This document shows, piece after piece, positions 14,761-21,958 of a stretch of 25,408 nt of DNA. Numbering within the stretch: position 1 is the first letter of the stretch; each line of letters starts with the position of its first letter. Below the pieces are notes generated by a model that did not search any database, was not told the DNA's origin, and saw nothing but the letters and a program-made list of their open reading frames with translations. Location of the stretch: the NCBI GenBank assembly GCA_009908925.1, contig JAAAOH010000081.1, positions 1 through 25,408 on the forward strand, in the 5' to 3' direction. Both the position numbers and the translations under genes were made by a program. This DNA is from Spirochaetota bacterium (GTDB lineage Bacteria; Spirochaetota; Spirochaetia; DSM-27196; PWMO01).

Positions 14761-16701
14761 TTAGGCTTCTTCCCCAGCCTTTTGCTGTATTTTCAGAATA
14801 ACGAACTCTGCGGGTTTCAGCGGCGCGAAGCCGACGACGATATTCACGATGCCCCGGTCGATGTCGGCCTGCGTGGTCGTTTCGCTGTCGCATTTGACGA
14901 AGTAGGCCTCCCCCGGCGAGGTGCCCTGGAAGGCCCCCTGCCGGAATAGGCGCTGCATGAACTCATTTACATTCATGCGAATCTGAGCCCAGAGTGGTTC
15001 GTCATTTGGCTCGAATACCACCCACTGCAGACCCCGGAAGAGACTTTCCTCCAGGAAGAGGGCCAGTCGCCGGACCGGGACGTACTTGTACTCGTCAGCA
15101 AGCCGGTCGGCCCCACGAAGGGTGCGGGCGCCCCACGAGACCGTGCCCCGCACGTCGAACGTCCGCAGGGCATTGATGCCCAAGGGATTCAGCACGCCGT
15201 TTTCCGCGTCCGAAAGCATGTAGTCGAGTGAGCGAACTCCTCGCAGCGTCGCCTCGGTTCCAGCAGGGGCCTTCCACACGCCCCGGTCAGTGTCGGTACG
15301 CGCGTACAGCCCGGCGAGAGTCCCGCTGGCCCCAATCGTCCGGGAGCGGTACTCGTTTAAGGGGTCGGGAACGTTGAGCCGCGGGAAATAGAGCGCGGCG
15401 TGGTCGGCTTGACCGCCCCGAAGGATGTTGCCATTGTTGCTTACCCAGCTCTTGATCTCGTCTACGCCGTCTGTGTCCTCCGGGACGTCGACGATCATGA
15501 ATGCCCGCTCCCCCTCGCAATAGTCAATGGCCTCTGTGAGGACGGGCATGGCATCCGCATCGGCCATTTTGGCCATGCCCGGGATGCAGAGGATGTTGAA
15601 GAGGTCGGCGTCCTCGAGGGCGTAGAGCCCCGTTTTGTCGTTTCGGCTGCCCTTAAGCTGATCCGTTCCGGGCAGATTCCCGTCGGCGCCCTTTTGCTGT
15701 CCCTTCTCGGAGCCGACGTCCGTGCCCGACGGAAGCCCCACCTCGTAGCGCTGCACGTTCGACGTGGCATCGGCCGCGCGCAGGCCCAGCGTCTGAGCTA
15801 AGTCACCAGTGACGTCGGAAAATGAGAAGAGGGCCCGCGAGTGCTCGGCACCGGCCCGAATACGCAGTTTGTTCTGGATCGACTCGACCTCAGCCTGAGC
15901 GAGGGCCTCCAGGCCGGTCTCCCGAAGTCGCTGCTGGAACACTCGCATCAGCCGCGGCAGGGTCGACACGTTACTCCCCGACCCCAACGTGAATTCACGC
16001 TTCGCCGTCCTTCCTGCCTCGTCGACTTCGACCTTGACTTTTGCCGTCTTGTCGATCTGACTCTCGTCGACGCTGCCGTCGGACTTCAAAAGTGTGGTGA
16101 GGTCGGTCGCCCCCGTCGTGCCCGTCTGCGTCGGCCGACTGGGCCCAATGTTACCTGCATCCTGGTCAACCTGGATGAGCATTGACTCTTCATTAATGAC
16201 GTCCTTGACGAAACGCGACGAGTTCATGCTCAGATTGCGAAGCGTCTCCACTCGCACGGGCGCTTCACCCAAACTATCATACTCGGCCACCGTCAGGTTA
16301 AAGCGTCCCGACTCAGGGGTGTCATAGTCTACGTCCATCCGAAGGTTGTTTCCCCAGGCCCCAGGTGTGGCCGCCCGGACTTTCAGGACATCCGCCCCTC
16401 CCTTGTCCTGAAGCATGACGGCAGCGGTCTCGGCGCCTTTTGCCGTCCGAATGATCAGCGCCTCCGTCCCGCCGTTCTGGAAAAATTGATTGATGGCATA
16501 ACTGGCCTCACTCTCTGAATCCAACCCTCCAAACTCGCGCTCGAAATCGGCAAAACTGAGAATCTGAACGGGCTCGTCCATTGGTCCACGTTTGAAGTAC
16601 CCAACGAAGGCCGTTACAGACGTGCTGACCCCCGTAATTGTCCGCGATCCGCTCGGAATTTCCTGGACGTAAACTCCCGGGTAGGTTGGAGAGACGGGCA
16701 T
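14761..16701 (-). CDS. Contractile sheath protein (Afp2/3/4-like)
   Basis: The 646-residue sheath subunit surrounds the tube and powers injection by contracting. The N-terminus is diagnostic: MPVSPTYPGVYVQEIPSGSR, then GVSTSVTAFVGYFKRGPMDE and SYAINQFFQNGGTEALIIRT. The conserved C-terminal domain has GARTLRGADRLADEYKYVPV, LFLEESLFRGLQWVVFEPND, QRLFRQGAFQGTSPGEAYFV and GIVNIVVGFAPLKPAEFVIL. The variable middle insertion (about 150-360) is the surface-exposed domain and is long and acidic, fitting a halophile. It is the only sheath gene in the window, unlike Afp with three. The start is 71 bp after the first gene of the operon. Confidence 0.96.
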   Translation of the reverse strand: MPVSPTYPGVYVQEIPSGSRTITGVSTSVTAFVGYFKRGPMDEPVQILSFADFEREFGGLDSESEASYAINQFFQNGGTEALIIRTAKGAETAAVMLQDKGGADVLKVRAATPGAWGNNLRMDVDYDTPESGRFNLTVAEYDSLGEAPVRVETLRNLSMNSSRFVKDVINEESMLIQVDQDAGNIGPSRPTQTGTTGATDLTTLLKSDGSVDESQIDKTAKVKVEVDEAGRTAKREFTLGSGSNVSTLPRLMRVFQQRLRETGLEALAQAEVESIQNKLRIRAGAEHSRALFSFSDVTGDLAQTLGLRAADATSNVQRYEVGLPSGTDVGSEKGQQKGADGNLPGTDQLKGSRNDKTGLYALEDADLFNILCIPGMAKMADADAMPVLTEAIDYCEGERAFMIVDVPEDTDGVDEIKSWVSNNGNILRGGQADHAALYFPRLNVPDPLNEYRSRTIGASGTLAGLYARTDTDRGVWKAPAGTEATLRGVRSLDYMLSDAENGVLNPLGINALRTFDVRGTVSWGARTLRGADRLADEYKYVPVRRLALFLEESLFRGLQWVVFEPNDEPLWAQIRMNVNEFMQRLFRQGAFQGTSPGEAYFVKCDSETTTQADIDRGIVNIVVGFAPLKPAEFVILKIQQKAGEEA

Positions 16702-16772
16702 GGGTCGTCTGCGCTAGGTCAAATTGCAATTTAGATTGGGACACCGTGGGAGGACGCAATGGCGTGCACCTG

Positions 16773-17168
16773 TCACGAGACGGCATCGTAACCGATCACT
16801 ACCTCCACCGTCGCATTTTTGTCCGTATTGTTTTTCAGCTCCAGTTTCTCGTCTTTGATATCCAGATGACCGACCGCTTCCCTCCCGAATAGGACCACGG
16901 GCTCGCTTAAGACCAACTTCTGAGCGTTCTGCTCAACTGTCAATCCCTCGTCGTACACCGAGGAGGTGATCATCAAAAACCCGATCTCGCCGTCAGCCGC
17001 ACCGGGGAGTGCGTCCAAGGTTTTCGTTGTGGCACTCCCACCGCTCATCTTCTCGATATCTGCCCCTATCTTGGCATAAGCCTCCACGGTAACAGACCGC
17101 TCGATGGAAGGAAACGAGAGTTCGCCAGCGATCTCGACGTCAATCTTGTAGTTGATCTGGTCTGCCAT
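16773..17168 (-). CDS. First gene of the eCIS operon, unknown function (131 aa)
   Basis: I start this at the ATG at 17168 (MADQINYKIDVEIAGEL), as upstream in-frame sequence back to 17369 has no conserved look. The 131-residue acidic protein consists mostly of beta strands: an amphipathic start, a helix at about residues 24-45, FLMITSSVYDEGLTVEQNAQ in the middle and a strand-rich end (LDIKDEKLELKNNTDKNATV, then EVVIGYD). No cysteines, signal peptide or membrane segment. I do not recognise the family. It is 71 bp ahead of the sheath and the operon seems to start here. Possible roles are a small structural ring, a decoration of the sheath, or a phage-like capsid/tail fold, none of which I can support further. 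Confidence 0.8.
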   Translation of the reverse strand: MADQINYKIDVEIAGELSFPSIERSVTVEAYAKIGADIEKMSGGSATTKTLDALPGAADGEIGFLMITSSVYDEGLTVEQNAQKLVLSEPVVLFGREAVGHLDIKDEKLELKNNTDKNATVEVVIGYDAVS

Positions 17169-17544
17169 GTCGCCATTGGTTTGCGGTCGAAAAGGATTTG
17201 ATGACTGGACGACCCATTGGCGTTCTACGGAGCTCGAACTGCAACGCCTGAGCCCATTCTGCTCCAAAAAAATTGGACGGAACGACAAAACGAGAGCCAA
17301 AAAGGTGAAACCGTCAACTTTTGTTATCCGCTCCCGGCATAAGCTAGCATATGTTGAAGGACGCTGCAAGGAAAGAGAGAAGTAGGGAGCCGACCTTCAT
17401 TCGGATTGCTGCTGTGAAAGCTGGACTGCAAACCGGCGTGTGGTAAAACTTCACGATTACTTAACCCAATGTCAAATGGCTGTCAGCCTCTCCCAGGGCC
17501 ACCACACGTAAATCCGAGCGCCTTTTCGAAGGCCTCTCTGATCT
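17169..17544. other. Intergenic region with probable eCIS operon promoter (376 bp)
   Basis: This stretch separates the winged-helix gene (same strand, upstream) from the first eCIS gene. It should hold the terminator of the former and the promoter of the latter. I searched the minus strand for the Bacteroidota TAnnTTTG box and found none. A TTGACG-like hexamer lies on the minus strand around 17312-17317, but no matching -10 box follows. No small gene with good coding character was seen. The sequence is less GC-rich than the flanking genes. Confidence 0.5.
17520..17533 (-). terminator. Weak hairpin after the winged-helix gene
   Basis: A GCCTT...AAGGC stem with a 4-base loop lies 12-25 nt past the stop codon of the winged-helix gene. 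It has no following T-run on the minus strand, so it is only a weak candidate for intrinsic termination or for transcript-end stabilisation. Confidence 0.3.
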
Positions 17545-18549
17545 CTACAGGTGCCCCGGCAGCCACCGGACAAGAACGTCAACGGTCTCTTCGAACCCCT
17601 CCAGGTAGGTGGCGCCCCGGTACGCTTCCGGGCGGGGCGCATCGATCCGGTTTCTATCCAATGCGGGTTGATACCTTATATAAATATCGCGTGCGCGCGA
17701 ACTGCGCAGGTAGTCGCTCAGATCATCCGCGCTTCGAGCCCACCGGTCGGTCTGCGCCAGAAAGGCAAACAGGCCCGACCAGTACCGCCAGGCGGGAGTT
17801 ACAGGAGATCGATCTGTACCGGCGGATCCGCTCTCGAACTGTAAAAGCTGAGCCCATGGCCGCACGGGTGCAAAGTAGCGCGCGGTGCGATCCCCGATCT
17901 CCTGGATGAATCCGGCACGGGCCATGTCGCTGAGCGCTCCTCCGACCGTCGCGCGCGAGTACGCAGTCGCATCTGCGGTCTCCTGCACGCTCGCCGCCCG
18001 CTCACGGGTGCCCAGCAGGTACGCCATCACGTCAGCCTTGGCGCTTACTCCGAACCCCGCGCGGAGGCGCAGCACGAGCGCCGGAGGGGCGCTGAGGCGA
18101 GGACGGTCTGCGCCCTTGCCGCTCCGGCTGCCCACGCCCCGTTCTCCATCCGCCTCCGGTTCTTCCGCCTCCGGTTCTTCCGCCTCCGGTTCTTCCGGCG
18201 CGTACCGGCGCCACCGCTTATCGCCGTTCTCCATAGCCCAGCGGGCGAAGGCACCGAGGCGCCCTTCGGTCTCCGCAGGAAAGCGTTTCAGGAGGGTTTT
18301 CGTCCGCTGGACGCTCATGAGCTCTGAGCCGACGTGCGCCCACCAGCATGTAAAGTCGCGAAGGCGGCGCTCGGCTGGCTCCAGGTAGAGCGATAGGAGC
18401 AGGAGCGCCTCGGGGTCGACGATTGCCCGCGCGCCTCCGTCTTCGCCCTGCAGGGCAGTCGCGCCGAGACGCGCCCACTGCCGCCACGCTGCTTGTGCGC
18501 CGGCCTCTCGGACGCGCTCTCCAATCTTACGTGCGATGGCGCTCGACAT
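17545..18549 (-). CDS. Winged-helix protein, probable regulator/antitoxin partner of the nucleotidyltransferase gene
   Basis: The 334-residue product has an Arg-rich N-terminal helical region (MSSAIARKIGERVREAGAQA), a helical domain to about residue 115 and an acidic spacer with three copies of EEPEA encoded by a perfect 15-bp tandem repeat. A winged helix-turn-helix follows at about 175-230 (SVQETADATAYSRATVGGAL, then SDMARAGFIQEIGDRTARYF). The C-terminal 100 residues carry no motif I recognise. ATG 18549 lies inside the readthrough end of the nucleotidyltransferase frame (23-bp overlap). Pairing of a winged-helix protein with an AbiEii-type or DUF6036 nucleotidyltransferase is typical of type IV-like toxin-antitoxin units. 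The palindromes upstream of the pair may be its binding sites. Both roles are inferred. Confidence 0.78.
   Translation of the reverse strand: MSSAIARKIGERVREAGAQAAWRQWARLGATALQGEDGGARAIVDPEALLLLSLYLEPAERRLRDFTCWWAHVGSELMSVQRTKTLLKRFPAETEGRLGAFARWAMENGDKRWRRYAPEEPEAEEPEAEEPEADGERGVGSRSGKGADRPRLSAPPALVLRLRAGFGVSAKADVMAYLLGTRERAASVQETADATAYSRATVGGALSDMARAGFIQEIGDRTARYFAPVRPWAQLLQFESGSAGTDRSPVTPAWRYWSGLFAFLAQTDRWARSADDLSDYLRSSRARDIYIRYQPALDRNRIDAPRPEAYRGATYLEGFEETVDVLVRWLPGHL
18151..18195. repeat. Perfect 15-bp tandem repeat, three copies, in the winged-helix gene
   Basis: The unit CGCCTCCGGTTCTTC occurs at 18151-18165, 18166-18180 and 18181-18195. On the coding strand it gives EEPEA three times. 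Being a multiple of three it keeps the frame, and the copy number could vary between strains by slippage, changing the length of the acidic spacer. Confidence 0.9.
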
Positions 18550-19126
18550 ACCTAACCACCTCGTGGGTCATCGTTGCAAATTCTGGAGCGGCGTCCTGGG
18601 AACGCACCCAGCCTGCGGCTTCCTCGAGCTCCTCGTCGGTTGGGCTCAGTGACACGAGATCCTGGACATGCACGCTTTCCGGTCCCTAGTCGACGGCCGC
18701 GAAAAGCTTGAGGGTAATGAGCGTGCGGCGGCCGGCCAGTCCGACCTGAAGACCTCCGTAGGTTCGCCACGTCAGATCTTCCTCCAGGCGAGGTGGCAGG
18801 CCGAGATCCCACAGCGCACCGATCACCGCGTTCATCCAGTCGGCCGGCAAATCAAAATCGCGGGCCACGGTCTCGACGGCGTCCATCAGCACCTCCGGCA
18901 TCGGCTCCGGTGGCATGAGCGCCTGCTCCAGGGGTATCTGCTCCGGGCCGTCGTCGGAAGGACGCGTCCTCGCGATCACGTCGACGTCGCCTGTGGTTCG
19001 CTCAATGAGTCCGAGAAGGTCGAGACTCGCCCCGCCTACGACGACAATGCCGATGCGCTCGTCATTGGCCTCCAGGAGGTCGCCCACGGCCGCAAGCACC
19101 TCGTCCAACTCTTTCGATCCAAGCAC
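18527..19126 (-). pseudogene. DUF6036/AbiEii-like nucleotidyltransferase, interrupted by an in-frame TAG
   Basis: From a GTG at 19126 the frame encodes 146 residues, meets TAG at 18688-18686, then stays open for 52 more codons to TAA at 18529-18527. The first part has the nucleotidyltransferase core: VVVGGASLDLLGL (G31-G32-x-S34) and TTGDVDVIAR (D47-x-D49). The part beyond TAG (VQDLVSLSPTDEELEEAAGW, then VRSQDAAPEF) reads as the normal C-terminus of this family, where I recall a KLxAAxDxG...HxxDL context. So the stop seems to be a recent nonsense change, plausibly CAG to TAG. The full frame would overlap the winged-helix start by 23 bp. The protein may be truncated, inactive or made by readthrough. 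In related toxin-antitoxin pairs this protein is the toxin. Confidence 0.75.
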
Positions 19127-19137
19127 AGCGCGCTTAC

Positions 19138-19176
19138 TGTTAGATTATCTATCTGATTTCGTAAGATAATCTAACA
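19138..19176. promoter_or_regulatory. Double palindromic operator upstream of the nucleotidyltransferase/winged-helix pair
   Basis: TGTTAGATTATCT (19138-19150) and its exact reverse complement AGATAATCTAACA (19164-19176) flank a 13-bp spacer. Each arm is itself nearly palindromic (TAGATTATCTA at 19141-19151, AAGATAATCTA at 19163-19173), so this looks like two operator sites about 22 bp apart, roughly two helical turns. It ends 11 bp before the GTG start, so a bound protein would block transcription or translation initiation. The winged-helix protein is the natural candidate for autoregulation. It could alternatively form a transcript hairpin. Confidence 0.7.
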
Positions 19177-20073
19177 TATCCACGTCCTATTCACAACACC
19201 AGTGGAGAGGCATTCAAAGGCGCCGACCTTGAACAGCCCTTATAGCAGGAATGGCGATGCCACGTCAGGGAATGACACTCATCCCACTCGCCTCGCGTGT
19301 GACCGGTCTTGCACCCCGGGTGATGTCCTCTCTGAGTCCTCTGTCTGAGAGTACCCACGCGAAAGCGATCGTTTATGCTTCTCCTTCCGTCTTGACCGCA
19401 CCACAGGGGCGCATTTAGAGAAGATGCTTTCATTGATCTAACCCGAGATGCTTGCCGGAACGCAGGCCAACACGGTCTTCTCTTCATTGGTTAATCCGTT
19501 ATGTAAATTGTAGCTCTCTTTTTTAGATAACAGTAGGGACTATGTAAACTCAGACCACACTGATTTAGACGCGATCCATCTTTCGGAGTACGACCCCGGC
19601 CGGGCGATCCGACAGACCTCCGGATACGCTGCGTTTATCCCCTCCCCGGTCAATCGAGAGTGGACTTGGGACGACGCGCACATCAACACACTTCTGCATC
19701 AACACACTTCTGGTGGAGGCCACGCGGGTACTCGTAGAGCTCGACGCCTTCTTGCGCATCGTACCCGACATCGACTTGTTCATCCGTTTCTCGACCAAAA
19801 CGGCCGCGTGGGGCCGACGCTCCAAGAGCATGGTGACTTGAGTAAGCCTCTCCGCACGTTCCAACGAAACGTACACGTTCGTGGTAGGTCATGGCTTCGC
19901 ATGGACTAGACGAATGCTACGAGACAATGTCGGAAGCGCTCTCGGGCCTCTCGGAACCAAGAAATGGTTAACGAAAGGGCTTTCTGAAGGCCACCTAGAG
20001 AACCGCGTGGCACCTCCGGGATTGGTGCGAGCGAATGGTTTCTCGCCCTCCTCCACCGATTCACTGACGTATC
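19177..20073. other. About 900 bp without a convincing gene; decayed coding fragments likely
   Basis: Several short frames exist but none has a recognisable domain. On the minus strand around 19683-19892 one frame reads naturally for a while (GRFGRETDEQVDVGYDAQEG, then ELYEYPRGLHQKCVDA), whereas the preceding part looks better in another frame (LTQVTMLLERRPHAAVLVEK). A 16-bp tandem duplication at 19681-19712 would shift the frame there. This suggests a decayed gene. An AT-rich patch at 19495-19560 holds two copies of TATGTAAA (19500, 19541) and may be an old promoter. No tRNA or transposase was identified. Confidence 0.4.
19681..19712. repeat. Perfect 16-bp tandem duplication
   Basis: CATCAACACACTTCTG occurs twice head to tail (19681-19696, 19697-19712). 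Because 16 is not a multiple of three, it would break any reading frame that crossed it. It lies within the suspected decayed coding fragment on the minus strand. Confidence 0.9.
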
Positions 20074-20223
20074 ATGATCGCATTTAGCCCGAAAATGTCC
20101 TCCAAGGAAACGTGCCCGCATTGCCAGCAGGCAACCCACTGGTATCTTTCATTCTGGCGCCGATTTACCCGCTGCATGGAGTGCGGACAGAACCCGCTAA
20201 AGCGCAAGAAGGTCGCAGCCTAG
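20074..20223 (+). CDS. Zinc-ribbon microprotein (49 aa)
   Basis: ATG at 20074 to TAG at 20221-20223 encodes 49 residues with two CxxC pairs: CPHC (C14, C17) and CMEC (C34, C37), separated by an aromatic and basic stretch (HWYLSFWRRFTR) and followed by a lysine-rich tail (NPLKRKKVAA). This is the pattern of a small treble-clef or zinc-ribbon protein that might bind nucleic acid or a partner protein. A second ATG at 20095 would remove seven residues without touching the cysteines. No Shine-Dalgarno is visible. It is convergent with the RES toxin gene. No partner gene on the same strand was found nearby, and I do not know its function. Confidence 0.6.
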   Translation: MIAFSPKMSSKETCPHCQQATHWYLSFWRRFTRCMECGQNPLKRKKVAA

Positions 20224-20239
20224 GAGTACGGCGTGTGGC

Positions 20240-20267
20240 CTCTTGATCAGAATCAACTCTTGATCAG
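20240..20267. repeat. 11-bp direct repeat CTCTTGATCAG between convergent genes
   Basis: Exact copies at 20240-20250 and 20257-20267 are separated by 6 bp. Each contains the palindrome TGATCA. They lie in the 113-bp gap between the ends of the zinc-ribbon and RES genes. No T-rich terminator was found here. Role unknown. Confidence 0.6.
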
Positions 20268-20336
20268 GACCAACGGCCCCGCGCGCTGTGACGCCCGTCC
20301 ACCCGCAGGCTACACCGTCACGGGCAAACCCCTTGC

Positions 20337-20813
20337 CTACACGTCGAGATGCACCAGCCGGGGATCGACGGGGAGCGTCTCGGAGGCCGCCAACTCAATC
20401 TCGCGGAACGCCGGATGCTCGGGATTCAGCACGTAGTTGAAGCTATACGGCACCACGACCGACGGGACCCGTAGCGCCATGGACCGCTTCTCACTGAGCC
20501 ACGCGTCGCCGAGCTGACGGGACGCTGCCCCTGGCGGGCGCGCATCCCATCCGTCCGGCAGGTCCGCCGGCGGGAGCGCGTCCACGTCGCTTGCATTCAG
20601 TTCGACCCGAAAGAACACGTACTCGTAGAGATCCTCATAATCGATCAGGCCGACGAGCGTCTCGACCAGTGCGAGCGCCAGGCTTTCGGCCGCATAGACG
20701 GCCGGCGTCCCCGAACTGTTGAAGCGCCCGCCGTACTGCCGCGCCCCTTCTCCGGAGAAGGCGTCGTCGGCGTACGTCCTCCGGGTGAGCCGCCAAACGG
20801 TCTGGGTAGGCAT
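20337..20813 (-). CDS. RES-domain toxin (NAD+-depleting), module 1
   Basis: The 158-residue protein is a full-length RES toxin, the toxic half of RES-Xre type II modules, which cleave NAD+ by phosphorolysis and stop growth. The conserved pocket residues are present with the usual spacing: R30 in YGGRFNSSGTP, Y40 and E51 in VYAAESLALALVE. The C-terminal region SMALRVPSVVVPYSFNYVLN and DPRLVHLDV is also typical. A likely start is the ATG at 20813 (MPTQTVWRLTRRTYADDAFS). The antitoxin gene lies upstream on the same strand, but with a 206-bp spacer instead of the usual overlap or short gap. A hairpin GGCAA...TTGCC (20323-20337) follows the stop, without a T-run. Confidence 0.93.
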   Translation of the reverse strand: MPTQTVWRLTRRTYADDAFSGEGARQYGGRFNSSGTPAVYAAESLALALVETLVGLIDYEDLYEYVFFRVELNASDVDALPPADLPDGWDARPPGAASRQLGDAWLSEKRSMALRVPSVVVPYSFNYVLNPEHPAFREIELAASETLPVDPRLVHLDV

Positions 20814-20959
20814 GGACGAACGAGTAACTTACTGCGGACTGCGGGGGTGTAGTATTGCAGAGCCTGCCGGAGCCGGTAGTACGAGCCAGCGCAGCATGTC
20901 TGGCGGACTGCGCAGATCCGCGGGCGCTTGCATGCACGAATTCGGGGATGCACCACCCC

Positions 20960-21034
20960 ATACAGGACGATCAATACAGGACAGTCTCTACACGGGAATG
21001 CGCTTCCCCCGGAATGTCCCTACACCGGAATGCC
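20960..21034. repeat. Periodic direct repeats between antitoxin and toxin of module 1
   Basis: ATACAGGAC occurs at 20960-20968 and 20974-20982 (14-bp period). GGAATG occurs at 20995-21000, 21011-21016 and 21027-21032, exactly 16 bp apart. The last copy lies within the antitoxin's final codons. CTACACGGGAATGC (20988-21001) repeats 13 of 14 bases of the antitoxin 3' end (21020-21033). The array could be a binding site, a transcript element or duplication scars. Confidence 0.65.
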
Positions 21035-21502
21035 ATGCTCGATGCGTCCGAGGAGATCGATGATCTCGCGCGCGCCCGGCCCGTACCGGGCAATCTCGAG
21101 GGGCACGCGGCTACCAAGCGCCCACTGCTCTTTCTTCAGCCATCGGCGCGCCTTCTCCTCGCTTCCCAACACCTCTACGGCCCGCTCGAAGAGCCGCGCG
21201 TAGCGGTAGAGGCGATCCGACTCCTCCGCGGTGAGCTTTCCGCCTTCCAACCGGCGTCCCAGCGTGCGGGCCGACATGCCCAACAGCCCGGCCATCTCTT
21301 CGACCGAAAGGCCCAGACGCCCGCGGAGCGCTTCGACGCTGTCGGCCGTGAAGCCGGCCTCGATGCGCGCAATGAGCGCGTCGAGGTCCGCCGCGGACGG
21401 CTGCCCGATCGACCAGCCGGTGACGGGAGAGGCTGCAGGGGATTTGGAAAGGTCGGGATCTGATGGTTCAGGAGCCGACGGTGTAGATGCGGGAGACGCC
21501 AT
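21020..21502 (-). CDS. Xre/MbcA/ParS-type antitoxin, module 1
   Basis: The 160-residue protein has a disordered Ser/Pro-rich N-terminus (MASPASTPSAPEPSD), a helix-turn-helix (residues about 55-105: EALRGRLGLSVEEMAGLLGM, then ARTLGRRLEGGKL) and the MbcA/ParS/Xre toxin-binding domain (LFERAVEVLGSEEKARRWLK, then EQWALGSRVPLEIARYGPGA and LLGRIEHGIPV). It neutralises the RES toxin encoded downstream and probably represses its own promoter. The start ATG at 21502 is supported by similarity of its first residues to the second antitoxin in this window (MASETPTSD). The C-terminal GIPV end normally plugs the toxin's active site. Confidence 0.93.
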   Translation of the reverse strand: MASPASTPSAPEPSDPDLSKSPAASPVTGWSIGQPSAADLDALIARIEAGFTADSVEALRGRLGLSVEEMAGLLGMSARTLGRRLEGGKLTAEESDRLYRYARLFERAVEVLGSEEKARRWLKKEQWALGSRVPLEIARYGPGAREIIDLLGRIEHGIPV

Positions 21503-21958
21503 GGTGGTCTAGCCGGCAATTTGACGAGTCTGGCATGTCATGTTGACTCATACCTCGGGGGCCCATCGGTGTTTCACTTCCGCTCCCCGAACGCATAACC
21601 GAGCGCGCCGCGTCCTTGCAGCTGTCATGATTTCAGTTACCTGTACACGGGCTACGGCTGGGCATGGCTCCGTTCAGGATACGAGTTAGACCCTTCACGC
21701 CCCGCAGGAGTCCAATACGAACGCTGGTCCGCCTGAGTGGCCGCTCGATCCGTTGAACAGTGTGTTATTTGCAATAACAGACATTATCTTTCGATCCGCC
21801 GAGCGGCTGACCGGCACCGCGTATCGGGAGCCCGTTTATTCTCTGATGTGGCACACGGGCCCGCCGTCCTCATTGGCACCTATGCCGCGTCCAGCCCTTG
21901 ACCACGCCGGCCGGGCGGGCTCGGGGCATCCTTGATGTTGACTACAGTGAGTACGGCT
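21503..21958. other. Divergent intergenic region, 456 bp
   Basis: This region separates the minus-strand antitoxin gene from the plus-strand nuclease-like gene, so it should hold two divergent promoters. A candidate operator near the antitoxin start is GAGTC (21526-21530) paired with GACTC (21545-21549). The arms are only 5 bp, so this is weak. No tRNA or small gene was recognised. I see nothing else in the remainder. Confidence 0.4.

Noticed and set aside
17169..17369. 67-residue N-terminal extension of the first eCIS gene
   Set aside because: The extension is basic and low in structure, unlike the acidic remainder, and would occupy the probable promoter region.
19191..19487. Minus-strand frame of 98 residues
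   Set aside because: Composition is rich in Arg, His, Ser and Cys with no domain or helix pattern, typical of noncoding GC-rich DNA. No transposase motif was seen.
20323..20337. GGCAA...TTGCC hairpin as a terminator between the zinc-ribbon and RES genes
   Set aside because: Only a 5-bp stem with no T-run on either side. I mention it but do not call it a terminator.
21721..21770. Possible tRNA-like start (CCTGAGTGGCCG)
   Set aside because: No acceptor stem, anticodon arm or T-loop (GTTCGANNC) follows at the correct spacing.
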